From: Methyloversatilis discipulorum
GTDB lineage: Bacteria > Pseudomonadota > Gammaproteobacteria > Burkholderiales > Rhodocyclaceae
Assembly (NCBI RefSeq): GCF_018780585.1
Contig: NZ_JADMJL010000016.1
Span: 220,766 to 284,765, forward strand
Reading direction: 5' to 3'
Length of the DNA stretch: 64,000 bases
Shown: piece by piece, positions 9,135 to 17,631 of the stretch
How positions within the stretch are numbered: position 1 is the first letter of the stretch
Layout: every line of letters begins with the position of its first letter
Program-made: the position numbers and the translations under genes
Notes under the pieces: generated by a model
The model's database searches: none
The model's input: the letters and a program-made list of their open reading frames with translations, nothing else
Told to the model about the DNA's origin: nothing

Positions 9135-11177
9135 ATGTCCGCACAGCCAAAAGGTCGTTACGCCCGCCGCCATCTCGCCCTCTGCCTGTTTCCGCTCGCG
9201 TTGGCGATGTCCGACGCGCGGGCGCAGGACGAGCCGGAATCGCCCTTCCTCGACGACGACCTGCCGGTCGTGCTGTCGATGACCCGCATGCCGCAGCGCA
9301 TCGACGACGCGCCGGGTGCGGTCACGTTGTTCACCCGCGAGGATATCGAGCGCCTCGGCTATCGCCGCCTGCCGCAACTGTTGCGTCTGGTGCCGGGCAT
9401 GAACGTGATGAGTGACACCGGGCATTCGCCGGCGCTGTTCTATCACGGCCTCGGCACGCTGAATCCGAACCGGATGCAGGTACTGATCGACGGCCGCTCG
9501 GTCTATTCGCCCTATCTGTACGGCTATGTGGACTGGGATGCGCTGCCGCTGACGATGGACGAGATCGAGCGCATCGAGGTCGTGCGTGGTTCGAATGCGG
9601 CCACCTATGGATCGAACGCGGTGGCGGGCGTGGTCAATATCGTCACCCGTTCCAGCATCGACGGCCCGGCGGCCAGCGTGGCCCTGACCGGCGGCAGCCG
9701 CAATGTGTCCGACCTGTCGGCGCGTATGCGCCGCAGTTTCGGCCCGCTCAGCGTCGCCATCAATGCGCGCACCATGGGCGACGAAGGTTTCGAACACCGC
9801 AACGACGATGCGCGACTGAACGCGTCGACGCTGCGCGCCGACCTGGCGCTGAACGGCTCCGACGAGATCAGCCTGATGGCAGGACAGAGTTCCGGTTGGC
9901 GGGGCGTCGGCTACCCCTTCGGCGTCTCGGGTAATCGCGACAATGGCAATGGATTTCGTGACGTTCGAACCGACAACTGGTTTACCCACATCCGCTTCCG
10001 GCGCATGCTTTCGACCGATAACGAGTGGTCGGTGGGTTACTACCAAAACGAGGATAGAGGCCGCGAGGAATGGTTCGGCGAGGCAGGCCCAGTTTTTGGC
10101 GCGCCGGTGGGTTTTTACGCGCCGATTCCGATCGACTACAACCGTACCGCAACCCGTCAGAACCTGGACTTCCAGCATCTGTTCGTCCCGGTTGCCGATT
10201 GGAGATTGGCATGGGGCGTTGAACTGCGCCGCGAAGAGTTGACATCGGAGCGGATGTTCGCGGTGACCGGCAAGGAATCGCAGGGTCTTTTCCGTGTGTC
10301 GGCGAACGCCGAATGGCGACCGAACGAGTACTGGACCCTGAACTTCGGCAACATGATCGAGCGCTTCCAGAACCAGAGCCCGCAGGCGTCGCCGCGCGTG
10401 TTCGCCACGCTGCACGTGACGCCGCAGCACGCGATCAAGGCCGGCGTGAGCCGCGCCTTCCGCCAACCAGCGCTGATCGAAGCGCGGGGGGATTCCCGCT
10501 TCATCGATGCCCGTTTGCCCTTGCCTGGTGGTCGCATACGGCGAACTTACGTCGGAAATCCGAACCTGCAGCCTGAACGGTTAGACTCTGCAGAACTTGG
10601 ATATGTCGGGCAGTTCGGGTCGTCGACGCTGGATGTACGCGTTTTTTATGAGCGCTTCAATCACCTGATCACGGAAGCCGAATACGACGAGCGGCCCTTC
10701 TATCCTTTTGTGGGCCGCACATATATCGAAGCGCCCGGCGCACGGATATCGGGCATCGAGTACCAGTACCGCTATCGTGGCAACGGCCGCGAAATCTGGT
10801 GGTCGCACGCGATTCCCCGCATCAGCTCCGAGCCGGTGTGCGAACCGGGACAGACCTGCTATGCGGATACGATTCCGACCTCGACCTGGTCGCTGACCTG
10901 GATGGAGCAGTTCAGTCACGACTGGTCGATCGCTGCAACGCTGTTCGGCGCCAACGCAGCCCAGTATCTGAACGATAGTGAGCGAACAGACTCCTATCGG
11001 ACGCTGGATGCGCGGGTGGCGAAGAAATTTCGGAGTGGCAACATGACTTGGGAGGCTGCCTTGGCAGTGACGGATATCGGACCGGGTTACGAAACCTTCA
11101 ACGATAACCGTACCCGCGTGCCGTTCAACCGCGTCGCCCGGCAGACCATGCTGACTTTGCGCTCCAGCTGGTTCTGA
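9135..11177 (+). CDS. TonB-dependent outer membrane receptor
   Basis: 680 residues. Signal peptide MSAQPKGRYARRHLALCLFPLALAMSDARA, then a plug domain (about 45-160: VVLSMTRMPQRIDDAPGAV, FTREDIERLGYRRLPQLLRL, VEVVRGSNAATYGSNAVAGV-type segment) and a 22-strand type barrel ending in LTLRSSWF with the terminal Phe expected for BamA recognition. It uses TonB energy to take up a scarce ligand. The ligand is not evident: there is no Fur box, cobalamin riboswitch or transport operon here. The plug resembles the BtuB/CirA class. No good Shine-Dalgarno precedes the ATG at 9135. Next downstream is a hybrid kinase, 64 bases away. Confidence 0.85.
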   Translation: MSAQPKGRYARRHLALCLFPLALAMSDARAQDEPESPFLDDDLPVVLSMTRMPQRIDDAPGAVTLFTREDIERLGYRRLPQLLRLVPGMNVMSDTGHSPALFYHGLGTLNPNRMQVLIDGRSVYSPYLYGYVDWDALPLTMDEIERIEVVRGSNAATYGSNAVAGVVNIVTRSSIDGPAASVALTGGSRNVSDLSARMRRSFGPLSVAINARTMGDEGFEHRNDDARLNASTLRADLALNGSDEISLMAGQSSGWRGVGYPFGVSGNRDNGNGFRDVRTDNWFTHIRFRRMLSTDNEWSVGYYQNEDRGREEWFGEAGPVFGAPVGFYAPIPIDYNRTATRQNLDFQHLFVPVADWRLAWGVELRREELTSERMFAVTGKESQGLFRVSANAEWRPNEYWTLNFGNMIERFQNQSPQASPRVFATLHVTPQHAIKAGVSRAFRQPALIEARGDSRFIDARLPLPGGRIRRTYVGNPNLQPERLDSAELGYVGQFGSSTLDVRVFYERFNHLITEAEYDERPFYPFVGRTYIEAPGARISGIEYQYRYRGNGREIWWSHAIPRISSEPVCEPGQTCYADTIPTSTWSLTWMEQFSHDWSIAATLFGANAAQYLNDSERTDSYRTLDARVAKKFRSGNMTWEAALAVTDIGPGYETFNDNRTRVPFNRVARQTMLTLRSSWF

Positions 11178-11241
11178 AGCGACCGCTGCGATCCCGTATC
11201 ATGATCGCCGGATAAACAGGCGGTCTACGCAAGGAGGCGGG

Positions 11242-13182
11242 GTGCGGAGTCGGTTCGGACTCAATCGACTCGGATTCCGCAGCCGCGTGCTGGTGGCTGC
11301 GCTGCTGCCATCGGTGGCGATCGCGCTGGCGCTGGCCGTCCATTTCACGTCCACCCGCATCGCCGACATCGAACGCGCGCTGATCGACCGCGCCATGCTG
11401 CTGACCGCCAGCCTGGCGCCGGCCTCCGAGTACGGTCTGTTCGCCGGCAACATCGACATCCTGCAATCGATCGCCGACGCGTCGCTGCGCGAGCGCGATG
11501 TCGACGGGCTGGTCGTGTTCGACCGCGACCACGTGGTGCTGGCGCGGGCCGGGCGCACGCGCATGCCGGAACGCAGTGTGACCGATGGCCTCGGTGCGCC
11601 GGCGCTGCTCGAAAGTACCGACGATTACCATCTGTTCGCCGCGCCCGTGTTCAGCGTGCAGGCGCGACCCGACCCGCTGTTCGACGACGGTGACGCGGCG
11701 CCCGCGGTCAGCCGGCTCGGCGTGGTCGTGGTGCAGGTGTCGCGGCTGGGCAGTGCGCAGGCGCGACGCGAACTGATCGTCAGTGCGGCGCTGATCACTG
11801 CCGGTGGGCTGCTGCTGGCGGGCCTGTTCGCGCGCATCCTGTCCGACGGCGCCACCGCGCCGGTGCGCGCGCTGGCCGATACCGTGCGCCGCATCGAACA
11901 GGGCGACTTCTCGGCGCGGGCGCGCACCGGTGCGCGCGGCATCATGCAGGTGCTGGAGGACGGCATCAACCGGATGGCCGTCACGCTCAGCGGGGCACGG
12001 GCCGACCTCGAACAGCGGGTGCTCGATGCGACCGCTCAGTTGCAGCAGCAGAAGGAGAGGGCCGAGCAGGCGAGCCGGGCCAAGACCCAGTTCGTCGATG
12101 CGCTGCTGCACGACCTGAGCCAGCCGCTGATGGCGATGGGCCTGGACATCCGTACGCTGAAGCTGCGCCTGCGCGACGACGAAAGCAGCGGTCTGCTGAC
12201 CCGGCTCGAGCGCTCGTCGATGAAGCTGGAGAACATGCGCGACGTGCTGCTCGACGTCGCCCGGCTGGAATCCGGCGCCACCCAGCCGCGCATCACCGAC
12301 TTTCCGCTCGGGCGCGTGTTCGAAAGCCTGCGCCTCACCTTCGAGGCACAGGCGGCGGAGAAGGGCCTGCGCTTCGAACTGTATCCGACGCGCGCCTGGT
12401 GCCGTTCCGACCCGCTGCTGCTCGAACGCGTGCTCGCCAATCTGGTGTCGAACGCGCTGCGCTATACCGCACAGGGTGCCGTGTTCGTCGGCGTGCGCTG
12501 GCTCGGCAACGAGGTGCTGCGCATCGAGGTACGCGACAGCGGCCAGGGCATTCCGCCGGAGCGCATCGACGACGTGTTCGACGAGTTCGTGCGCCTGCCC
12601 GGCACCGACCCGGGGAGCGGTGGCCGCGGCATGGGACTGGGGCTCGCCATCGTGCGCCGGTTGTGCACGCTGCTCGGCCATGCGCTGGCGGTGCGTTCGC
12701 GCCCCGGGCGCGGTTCGAACTTCAGCGTGACCGTGCCGCGCGTGCACGCCTTCGTGCCGGCGGAGGTCGAGGATGAACTGCAGGGCCTGCGGCGGCTGGC
12801 CAACCGTCGCGTCGCACTGATCGACGACGATCCGGCCATCCTGCAGTCGCTGCAGTCACTGCTGGCGTCGGTCGGCATCGACGTGGTGTCGGGCACCTCG
12901 CCCGACTTCGTGCTGCGCCAGCTGCGTCAGGCAGGCGCGCCCGATTTCATCATCAGCGACTACCAGCTTGGAGACGGTCTGGATGGTCTGTCGGCGGTGC
13001 TGTCGCTGCGGCGTGAACTGGGCGAGCACATTCCGGCGCTGATCATGACCGGACTGGCGGCCACGCGTGAGCTCGAGATCGAACTGGAGGCGCACGGCAT
13101 TCCGCTGGTCGCCAAACCGGTGCGACCGGTGGTGCTCGACGCGGTCATCGGCGGCCTGCTCGACGCCGCCGAGGACGCCTGA
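11242..13182 (+). CDS. Hybrid sensor histidine kinase with C-terminal receiver (BarA-like sensor)
   Basis: 646 residues, GTG start with AAGGAGG in front. TM1 is about 17-34. A periplasmic sensor (35-175) carries S-E-Y-G-L-F as in BarA-type kinases. TM2 is about 178-197, and HAMP follows (about 200-250). HisKA carries H290 in ALLHDLSQPLMAM. The HATPase domain has NLVSNALRY, DSGQGIPPE and GRGMGLGLAIVRR. A receiver fills about 525-640 (RVALIDDDPAIL, phosphoacceptor in FIISDYQLGDG, Lys in VAKPVR). It should pass phosphate internally and perhaps to the convergent NarL-type regulator 16 bases away. No HPt domain is present, so either the receiver is a sink or an HPt lies elsewhere. Confidence 0.88.
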   Translation: MRSRFGLNRLGFRSRVLVAALLPSVAIALALAVHFTSTRIADIERALIDRAMLLTASLAPASEYGLFAGNIDILQSIADASLRERDVDGLVVFDRDHVVLARAGRTRMPERSVTDGLGAPALLESTDDYHLFAAPVFSVQARPDPLFDDGDAAPAVSRLGVVVVQVSRLGSAQARRELIVSAALITAGGLLLAGLFARILSDGATAPVRALADTVRRIEQGDFSARARTGARGIMQVLEDGINRMAVTLSGARADLEQRVLDATAQLQQQKERAEQASRAKTQFVDALLHDLSQPLMAMGLDIRTLKLRLRDDESSGLLTRLERSSMKLENMRDVLLDVARLESGATQPRITDFPLGRVFESLRLTFEAQAAEKGLRFELYPTRAWCRSDPLLLERVLANLVSNALRYTAQGAVFVGVRWLGNEVLRIEVRDSGQGIPPERIDDVFDEFVRLPGTDPGSGGRGMGLGLAIVRRLCTLLGHALAVRSRPGRGSNFSVTVPRVHAFVPAEVEDELQGLRRLANRRVALIDDDPAILQSLQSLLASVGIDVVSGTSPDFVLRQLRQAGAPDFIISDYQLGDGLDGLSAVLSLRRELGEHIPALIMTGLAATRELEIELEAHGIPLVAKPVRPVVLDAVIGGLLDAAEDA

Positions 13183-13197
13183 CGCCGCCCGGGCACG

Positions 13198-13863
13198 TCA
13201 GGCCTGGGTCTTCGGCGGCCGTCGCGGCAGGCGTATGCCCATCTGCGACAGCGCGAACACCGCCTGCGTGCGGTTCTTCACCCCGAGCAGGCGCAGGATG
13301 GTCGAAATGTGGGTCTTGGCCGTGCCGTCCGAAATGCCCAGTTCGCGGCAGATCAGCTTGTTCGGCATGCCTTCGATCATCAGCCCGAGCACCTGTATCT
13401 GGCGCGGCGTCAGGCCGATGTCGGCGAGGTCCTGTATCGTCGGTCGCGGCGGCTGCGGGTGGATGGCGTCGTCGAGCACCTGCTGCGGCACGTAGATGCC
13501 GCCCTTCAGTACCAGCTGCAGCGCGCTGACCAGCACCGAAGTGGTCGAACTTTTGGAGATGAAACCCATCGCACCCTGGTCGATGGCGTCGGTGATGGTG
13601 TGCCGGTCGTCCTGCGCCGAAATGACCACCACCGGCACGTCCGGGAATTCGCTGCGCAGTTGCGTCAGCAAGGTCGTGCCTTCGGCGTCCGGCAGGTTCA
13701 GGTCGAGCATGACCAGATCGGGACGCAGGCCGCCGCGCAGCATGGTCAGTGCGCGCGAGGCCAGCAGGGCGCAGCGGATGTCCGGCTCGCTGTCGATTTC
13801 GGTCAGCACGCTGCGCAGGCCTTCCACGACGAGCGGCTGGTCTTCGACGATCATTACCTGCAT
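13198..13863 (-). CDS. NarL/FixJ-type response regulator (LuxR HTH)
   Basis: 221 residues from the ATG at 13863 (MQVMIVEDQPLVVEGL); an in-frame ATG at 13878 adds five residues and is less likely. The receiver has acidic residues VEDQ at 6-9, the phosphoacceptor D54 in VMLDLNLPD, and the conserved Lys in GFISKSS. The C-terminal GerE/LuxR helix-turn-helix occupies about 145-205 (LTPRQIQVLGLMIEGMPNKLICRELGISDGTAKTH, broken here only by description). It is a DNA-binding regulator, most simply the partner of the hybrid kinase with which it is convergent. Its targets cannot be read from the window. Confidence 0.88.
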   Translation of the reverse strand: MQVMIVEDQPLVVEGLRSVLTEIDSEPDIRCALLASRALTMLRGGLRPDLVMLDLNLPDAEGTTLLTQLRSEFPDVPVVVISAQDDRHTITDAIDQGAMGFISKSSTTSVLVSALQLVLKGGIYVPQQVLDDAIHPQPPRPTIQDLADIGLTPRQIQVLGLMIEGMPNKLICRELGISDGTAKTHISTILRLLGVKNRTQAVFALSQMGIRLPRRPPKTQA

Positions 13864-13947
13864 GGGCGTTTCTCGCAATCGGGCGACGGACGGATTTTAT
13901 ATGCTGCAGTGTTTGCAATTCTGCCGCAGCGCAACGGAGAACATGTC

Positions 13948-14319
13948 TTGAATCACGGCCTCATCCTGTTTGGACACGGATCGCGCGATCCGGAATGGGC
14001 GCGCCCGCTGCGCGAAGTGGCGGCGCAGGTGGCAGCCGGCGACGGTGCACCGCAGGTCGAGCTGGCCTTTCTCGAATTCCTCGAACCGACGCTGGAGCAG
14101 GCGTGCGACCGGCTCGCCGCGGTCGGCGTCACGCGCATTGCCGTGCTGCCGATGTTCATCGCGCAGAGCGGGCATGTGCGGCGCGACCTGCCGGCGCAGC
14201 TCGACGCGGCGCGCGCCCGTCATCCGTCGCTGCGCATCGACCTCGCCACCGCGGTCGGCGAGGACCCGCGCGTACAGGCGGTGATGGCCGAGGTGGCGCG
14301 CTCTGCGCTGGCCAGTTGA
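13948..14319 (+). CDS. cbiX: Sirohydrochlorin chelatase-like protein, small CbiX type
   Basis: 123 residues, a single CbiX domain: LILFGHGSRD with the metal-binding H10, VELAFLEF, and IAVLPMFIAQSGHVRRDLP with the second His. Small CbiX/SirB proteins insert Co or Fe into sirohydrochlorin for cobalamin or siroheme. The start is TTG at 13948 with GGAGA at 13936-13940; the ATG at 13943 is out of frame and hits a stop at once. Siroheme would serve nitrite and sulfite reductases, which fits the nitrate uptake locus 2.5 kb away, but cobalamin use (CarH, EutBC) is an equal candidate. The metal cannot be told from sequence. Confidence 0.75.
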   Translation: MNHGLILFGHGSRDPEWARPLREVAAQVAAGDGAPQVELAFLEFLEPTLEQACDRLAAVGVTRIAVLPMFIAQSGHVRRDLPAQLDAARARHPSLRIDLATAVGEDPRVQAVMAEVARSALAS

Positions 14320-14421
14320 GCGCGCTCAAGCCGTCGGTTACGTTGCCGTTACAGCTTGCGATGAGCGGGGGGCGACGGACTCCAAGGCCCGCCGCTCGCC
14401 CACAACGCGGAGCACTACCCT

Positions 14422-15327
14422 ATGGTGAGCATGTCGGCCCCGGTCAGACTTCTGGTCGTCGATGACGAGCCCTTCAACCTCGAAATCATCGGCGAGTACC
14501 TCGACGGACAGGGTTACGAGCTGACCATGGCGCGCGACGGTGTCGAGGCCTGGGAATACCTCGACAATGCCGAGATCGATTTCGACCTGCTGGTGCTCGA
14601 CCGCATGATGCCGCGACTCGATGGCATGGAACTGCTGCGGCGCGTGCGCCGCACGCCGCGCCTGAGCGGCCTGCCGGTCATCATGCAGACCGCCGCCGCG
14701 ACGCCCGACCAGGTGCGCGAGGGCTTGCAGGCCGGTGCCCGCTACTACCTCACCAAGCCCTACGAACCGGATGCGCTGCTGGCCATCGTCAAATCGGCGC
14801 TGGAAGAGGCGCACCGCACCCGCGAAATACAGTTGCAGGCCGAGGGCATGCGCCGCGCCATGGCTGCGCTGCGCCGCGCCGAGTTCGAGTTCAGCACGCT
14901 GGGTCAGGCGACCGAGCTGGCCTCGCTGGCCTCGCTGGTAGCGCCCGAGCCCGAGAACATCGTGATGGGCCTGAGCGAACTCATGATCAACGCCGTCGAG
15001 CACGGCAATCTCGGCATCAGCTATGCCGAGAAATCGCGGCTGCGGCTGGAAGATTGCTGGCAGGAAGAGGTCGAACGGCGTCTGCGGCTGCCGGAGTACG
15101 CCGGACGGCGTGCGCGTCTGCAGATCGAATGCAGCGACGAGGCCGTACGCTACACAGTGAGCGACGACGGCGCGGGCTTCGATTTCGCGCGCTACCTCGA
15201 CTTCGACCCCGGGCGCGCCTTCGACCCGAACGGTCGCGGCATCGCGATGGCGCGGCAGCTGTGCTTCCGCAGCCTCGAATACAAGGGCTGCGGCAACGTG
15301 GTCACGGCAACGGTGGAACTGCAATGA
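14422..15327 (+). CDS. Receiver protein with RsbW-like ATP-binding output domain
   Basis: 301 residues. The receiver is at 8-125 (LLVVDDEPFN, phosphoacceptor D60 in LLVLDRMMP, Lys in YLTKPYEP). A helical link is followed by a HATPase_c_2 domain: ELMINAVEHGNLG (N-box), SDDGAGFDF (G1) and NGRGIAMARQL (G2). There is no HisKA, so it is not a normal sensor kinase; the output domain matches anti-sigma/serine kinases of the RsbW/SpoIIAB type. A CGCGGAG site precedes ATG 14422; a second ATG at 14431 is possible. The stop overlaps the next start (ATGA), pairing it with a PP2C phosphatase. The pair suggests a stress or envelope partner switch controlled by phosphorylation. Confidence 0.8.
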   Translation: MVSMSAPVRLLVVDDEPFNLEIIGEYLDGQGYELTMARDGVEAWEYLDNAEIDFDLLVLDRMMPRLDGMELLRRVRRTPRLSGLPVIMQTAAATPDQVREGLQAGARYYLTKPYEPDALLAIVKSALEEAHRTREIQLQAEGMRRAMAALRRAEFEFSTLGQATELASLASLVAPEPENIVMGLSELMINAVEHGNLGISYAEKSRLRLEDCWQEEVERRLRLPEYAGRRARLQIECSDEAVRYTVSDDGAGFDFARYLDFDPGRAFDPNGRGIAMARQLCFRSLEYKGCGNVVTATVELQ

Positions 15328-16496
15328 CTGCAGTCGGCATGGCGCAGCCAGCAACGGCACAGCAGGCTGCCGCGCCGCTGCGGCAGATGACGGTGCTGGT
15401 GGTCGACGACACCCTGGTCGGCCGGGCGACCGTCAGCGCGCTGGTGCGCCGGCTCGGCCACCGCTGCATCGAAGCCTCGGACGGTGCCGGTGCGGTGCAG
15501 GCCTACCGGGCCTACCGCCCCGACGTCGTGCTGATGGACGTGGTGATGCCCGGCATGGACGGACTGGAGGCGACGCGCGAGCTGCGCCGGCTAGCCGCCG
15601 ACACTTTCCTGCCGATACTGCTGCTGTCCGCCCGCTCCGACGACGCCGACATGATTGCCGGCCTTGAAGCCGGCGCCGACGACTACCTGACCAAGCCGAT
15701 CAATTTCGCCATCCTGACCGCCAAACTCGCCAACTGCGCACGCCAGATCGTCATGCACGCCAGCATGGCGAACTACCGCGCCGAGCAGGAGGAGGAAATC
15801 GAGTTCGCGCGACACGTGATAGAGCGCCAGGTGCAGGGCAAGGCGGCCGATGATCGTCGTGTGCGCTACTCGGTCACGCCGACCGCACAGTTCTCCGGCG
15901 ACATCGTCGCGGTGTCGCATTCGCCGTCAGGTGCGCTCTATGCGCTGCTGGCGGACGCCACCGGCCACGGCCTTGCGGCGGCGATCAGCGTGCTGCCGGT
16001 GCTGCAGGTGTTCTTCGGCATGGCCAAGAAAAACCTGTCGCTCGGCCTGATGGCCAGCGAAATCAATCGCCACCTGATGTCCACGCTGCCGGTCGGTCGT
16101 TTCGTCGCGGCCACCATGGTGCGTCTGGACGCCGGAGAGGGCGAGGTCTGGGTGGGCGGTACGCCCGAGGTGCTGTGGCTGGATCGCAGCGGCGCAGTGA
16201 TCGAGCGCTTCGCGTCGGCCAATCTGCCGCTCGGCATCGACGTCGACGACGCGATGGACGTGCCGCCGCAGCGCTTCACCTGGACGCCCGGCGACCAGCT
16301 GGTGCTGTGTTCGGATGGACTGGTCGAGGCGCTGGGCATCGGCGGTGACGCCTTCGGCCAGCAGCGGTTCGAGCAGGTGCTGCACGACAATGCGCCGGCT
16401 CGGCGCCACGATGCGGTGCGCGCCGCACTCGCCATGCATCTGGACGGGGCGCTGGCGCACGACGACGTGTCGCTGATGGTGATCGACCTCGATTGA
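15324..16496 (+). CDS. Receiver protein with SpoIIE/RsbU-type PP2C phosphatase domain
   Basis: 390 residues. An Ala/Gln-rich leader is followed by a receiver (about 22-140: VLVVDDTLVG, phosphoacceptor D72 in VLMDVVMPGMDG, Lys in YLTKPINF), a coiled linker (AEQEEEIEFARHVIERQ) and a PP2C/SpoIIE domain (about 195-390). The metal-binding aspartates are in FSGDIVAV, LADATGHG, CSDGLVEA and HDDVSLMVIDL. It should dephosphorylate a Ser/Thr-phosphorylated STAS protein when its receiver is phosphorylated. No STAS gene is adjacent. It is translationally coupled to the RsbW-like protein (4-base overlap). Confidence 0.88.
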   Translation: MTAVGMAQPATAQQAAAPLRQMTVLVVDDTLVGRATVSALVRRLGHRCIEASDGAGAVQAYRAYRPDVVLMDVVMPGMDGLEATRELRRLAADTFLPILLLSARSDDADMIAGLEAGADDYLTKPINFAILTAKLANCARQIVMHASMANYRAEQEEEIEFARHVIERQVQGKAADDRRVRYSVTPTAQFSGDIVAVSHSPSGALYALLADATGHGLAAAISVLPVLQVFFGMAKKNLSLGLMASEINRHLMSTLPVGRFVAATMVRLDAGEGEVWVGGTPEVLWLDRSGAVIERFASANLPLGIDVDDAMDVPPQRFTWTPGDQLVLCSDGLVEALGIGGDAFGQQRFEQVLHDNAPARRHDAVRAALAMHLDGALAHDDVSLMVIDLD

Positions 16497-16549
16497 GGCC
16501 CGCGCGCAAGTCCTTGTCGCAGCTTGATTTGCGGCGCGCCGGGCGGAGC

Positions 16550-16566
16550 TTGGCACGGCGATTGCA
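16550..16566 (+). promoter_or_regulatory. Sigma-54 promoter of nasT
   Basis: TGGCACG-GCGA-TTGCA (16551-16566) matches the sigma-54 consensus at every conserved base. The -24 GG (16552-16553) and -12 GC (16564-16565) are exactly 10 bases apart. Transcription would start near 16577, 25 bases before the nasT ATG. It lies in the 105-bp gap after the PP2C gene and suggests NtrC-type nitrogen control. Confidence 0.8.
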
Positions 16567-16601
16567 TCGCCTTGGTCCGGAATTCCTTTCCTGACTGAAC
16601 A

Positions 16602-17183
16602 ATGGCCGTTCTCAATGTCCTGGTGGTAGACGAATCGCGCAAGCGCGCCGCTGAAATCTGCGCCGGGCTCGCCTGCGCCGGTTACCAGGTGGCCGCGGTA
16701 CTGTCGAGCGCCTACGACCTGCACATGAAGGTCGAGGAAATCAAGCCGGACGTCATCCTGATCCAGACCGATTCGCCGTCGCGCGACACGCTGGAGAACA
16801 TGGCGGCGATGGACCGCGAAATGCCGCGCCCGGTCGTGGTGTTCGCCAATGATTCGGACAGCAAGACCATACGCCGCGCGATGAAGGCAGGCGTTTCGGC
16901 CTATGTGGTCGATGGCCTGGAGCCGAAGCGCATCAAGCCGGTGATCGATGTGGCGCTGGCCCGTTTCGAAGAGCACCAGGAACTGCGCCGCTCGCGCGAC
17001 GAGGCGCGGCAGAAGCTGAGCGAGCGCATTTCGGTCGACCGCGCCAAGGGCATCCTGATGAAGTTGCGGGGTATCGACGAGGACGCCGCCTATCACACGC
17101 TGCGCAAACTCGCGATGGAGCGCGGCAAGACCATCGCCGCCGTGTCCGAAGACTTCATCGCCACCGCACGCCTGCTCGGCTGA
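16602..17183 (+). CDS. nasT: NasT-type nitrate antiterminator (pseudo-receiver plus ANTAR RNA-binding domain)
   Basis: 193 residues. The N-terminal receiver-like domain (1-125) begins VLVVDESRK and keeps an aspartate in LIQTDSPS. The C-terminal ANTAR domain (about 138-193) is clear: LSERISVDRAKGILMKLRG and AYHTLRKLAMERGKTIA. In Azotobacter and Paracoccus, NasT binds a nitrate leader RNA and prevents termination when released by the nitrate sensor NasS. The leader it should act on lies 300 bases downstream, before nrtA. No NasS gene (a cytoplasmic NrtA homologue) is visible beside it. Expression from a sigma-54 promoter adds nitrogen-limitation control. Confidence 0.9.
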   Translation: MAVLNVLVVDESRKRAAEICAGLACAGYQVAAVLSSAYDLHMKVEEIKPDVILIQTDSPSRDTLENMAAMDREMPRPVVVFANDSDSKTIRRAMKAGVSAYVVDGLEPKRIKPVIDVALARFEEHQELRRSRDEARQKLSERISVDRAKGILMKLRGIDEDAAYHTLRKLAMERGKTIAAVSEDFIATARLLG

Positions 17184-17339
17184 CCGGCTGAGCCCTTCCT
17201 TCTTCCCTTTGCAGACCTTTCCGTCGGCGCGGCGTATCGCTGCGCCGTGCATGGGCCATCCGCCATTGCCGCGCACCCTCGCGAGTAGGCCGACGGCGGA
17301 TGGCGTCACGCCCTCGGCATGCATGCGCCGGTTCGACAT

Positions 17340-17395
17340 GGTGCGTACGCACGCTGCTGTCGCACCGCACAAGTGCGGTCGTATCGGACCGCACC
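17340..17395. promoter_or_regulatory. Possible upstream activating region of the nrt promoter
   Basis: The region holds GTGCGTACGCAC (17341-17352, perfect 12-bp palindrome), ACCGCAC-AA-GTGCGGT (17364-17379) and half-sites GGTGC (17340) and GCACC (17362, 17391). It lies 75-130 bp upstream of the sigma-54 element, the usual place for NtrC. No full TGCACC-N5-GGTGCA site is present, so NtrC binding is only a guess. Confidence 0.35.
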
Positions 17396-17464
17396 TTCGT
17401 GTCCAGTTTTCGGTTTGGCTTTCAAGCCATTGAAAAAAAACGTGTTTGTTCTTGATTTTCAGGG

Positions 17465-17481
17465 TTGGCACGCCCCGTGCT
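17465..17481 (+). promoter_or_regulatory. Sigma-54 promoter of the nrt leader and operon
   Basis: TTGGCACG-CCCC-GTGCT, with GG (17467-17468) and GC (17479-17480) ten bases apart. Predicted start near 17492, so the RNA begins about five bases before the first leader hairpin. Klebsiella nasF has the same arrangement (sigma-54/NtrC promoter plus antiterminated leader). Confidence 0.8.
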
Positions 17482-17491
17482 AATCACCGTT

Positions 17492-17595
17492 CAAGGCGCA
17501 ACAACGTGGTTGCGGCCAGCGAGGCGAGAAGCCTCCATAAGGGACAAGGGTGTCCATCCGGTCGGCTTCTCAGCCGCGGATGCACACCCTTTTTT
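17492..17595 (+). ncRNA. ANTAR-responsive nitrate leader RNA
   Basis: The leader folds into three elements. P1 is CGCAAC (17497-17502), a six-base loop AACGTG and GTTGCG (17509-17514); the loop has A at position 1 and G at position 4, the ANTAR recognition rule. A second hairpin GAGGC (17521-17525), loop GAGAA and GCCTC (17531-17535) follows. Then comes the terminator at 17546-17595. ANTAR binding should stop the terminator from forming and open nrtABD. The second loop has five bases where the classical model has six. Confidence 0.8.
17546..17595 (+). terminator. Regulated leader terminator before nrtA
   Basis: AAGGGTGT-C-CATCCG (17546-17560) pairs with CGGATG-C-ACACCCTT (17577-17591), a 14-bp stem with one C/C mismatch and an inner CGGCT/AGCCG stem, followed by six T. 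It ends 37 bases before the nrtA ATG. Confidence 0.85.
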
Positions 17596-17631
17596 CATTC
17601 TGGAATCGATCATGAAACTACGGAGAACACG

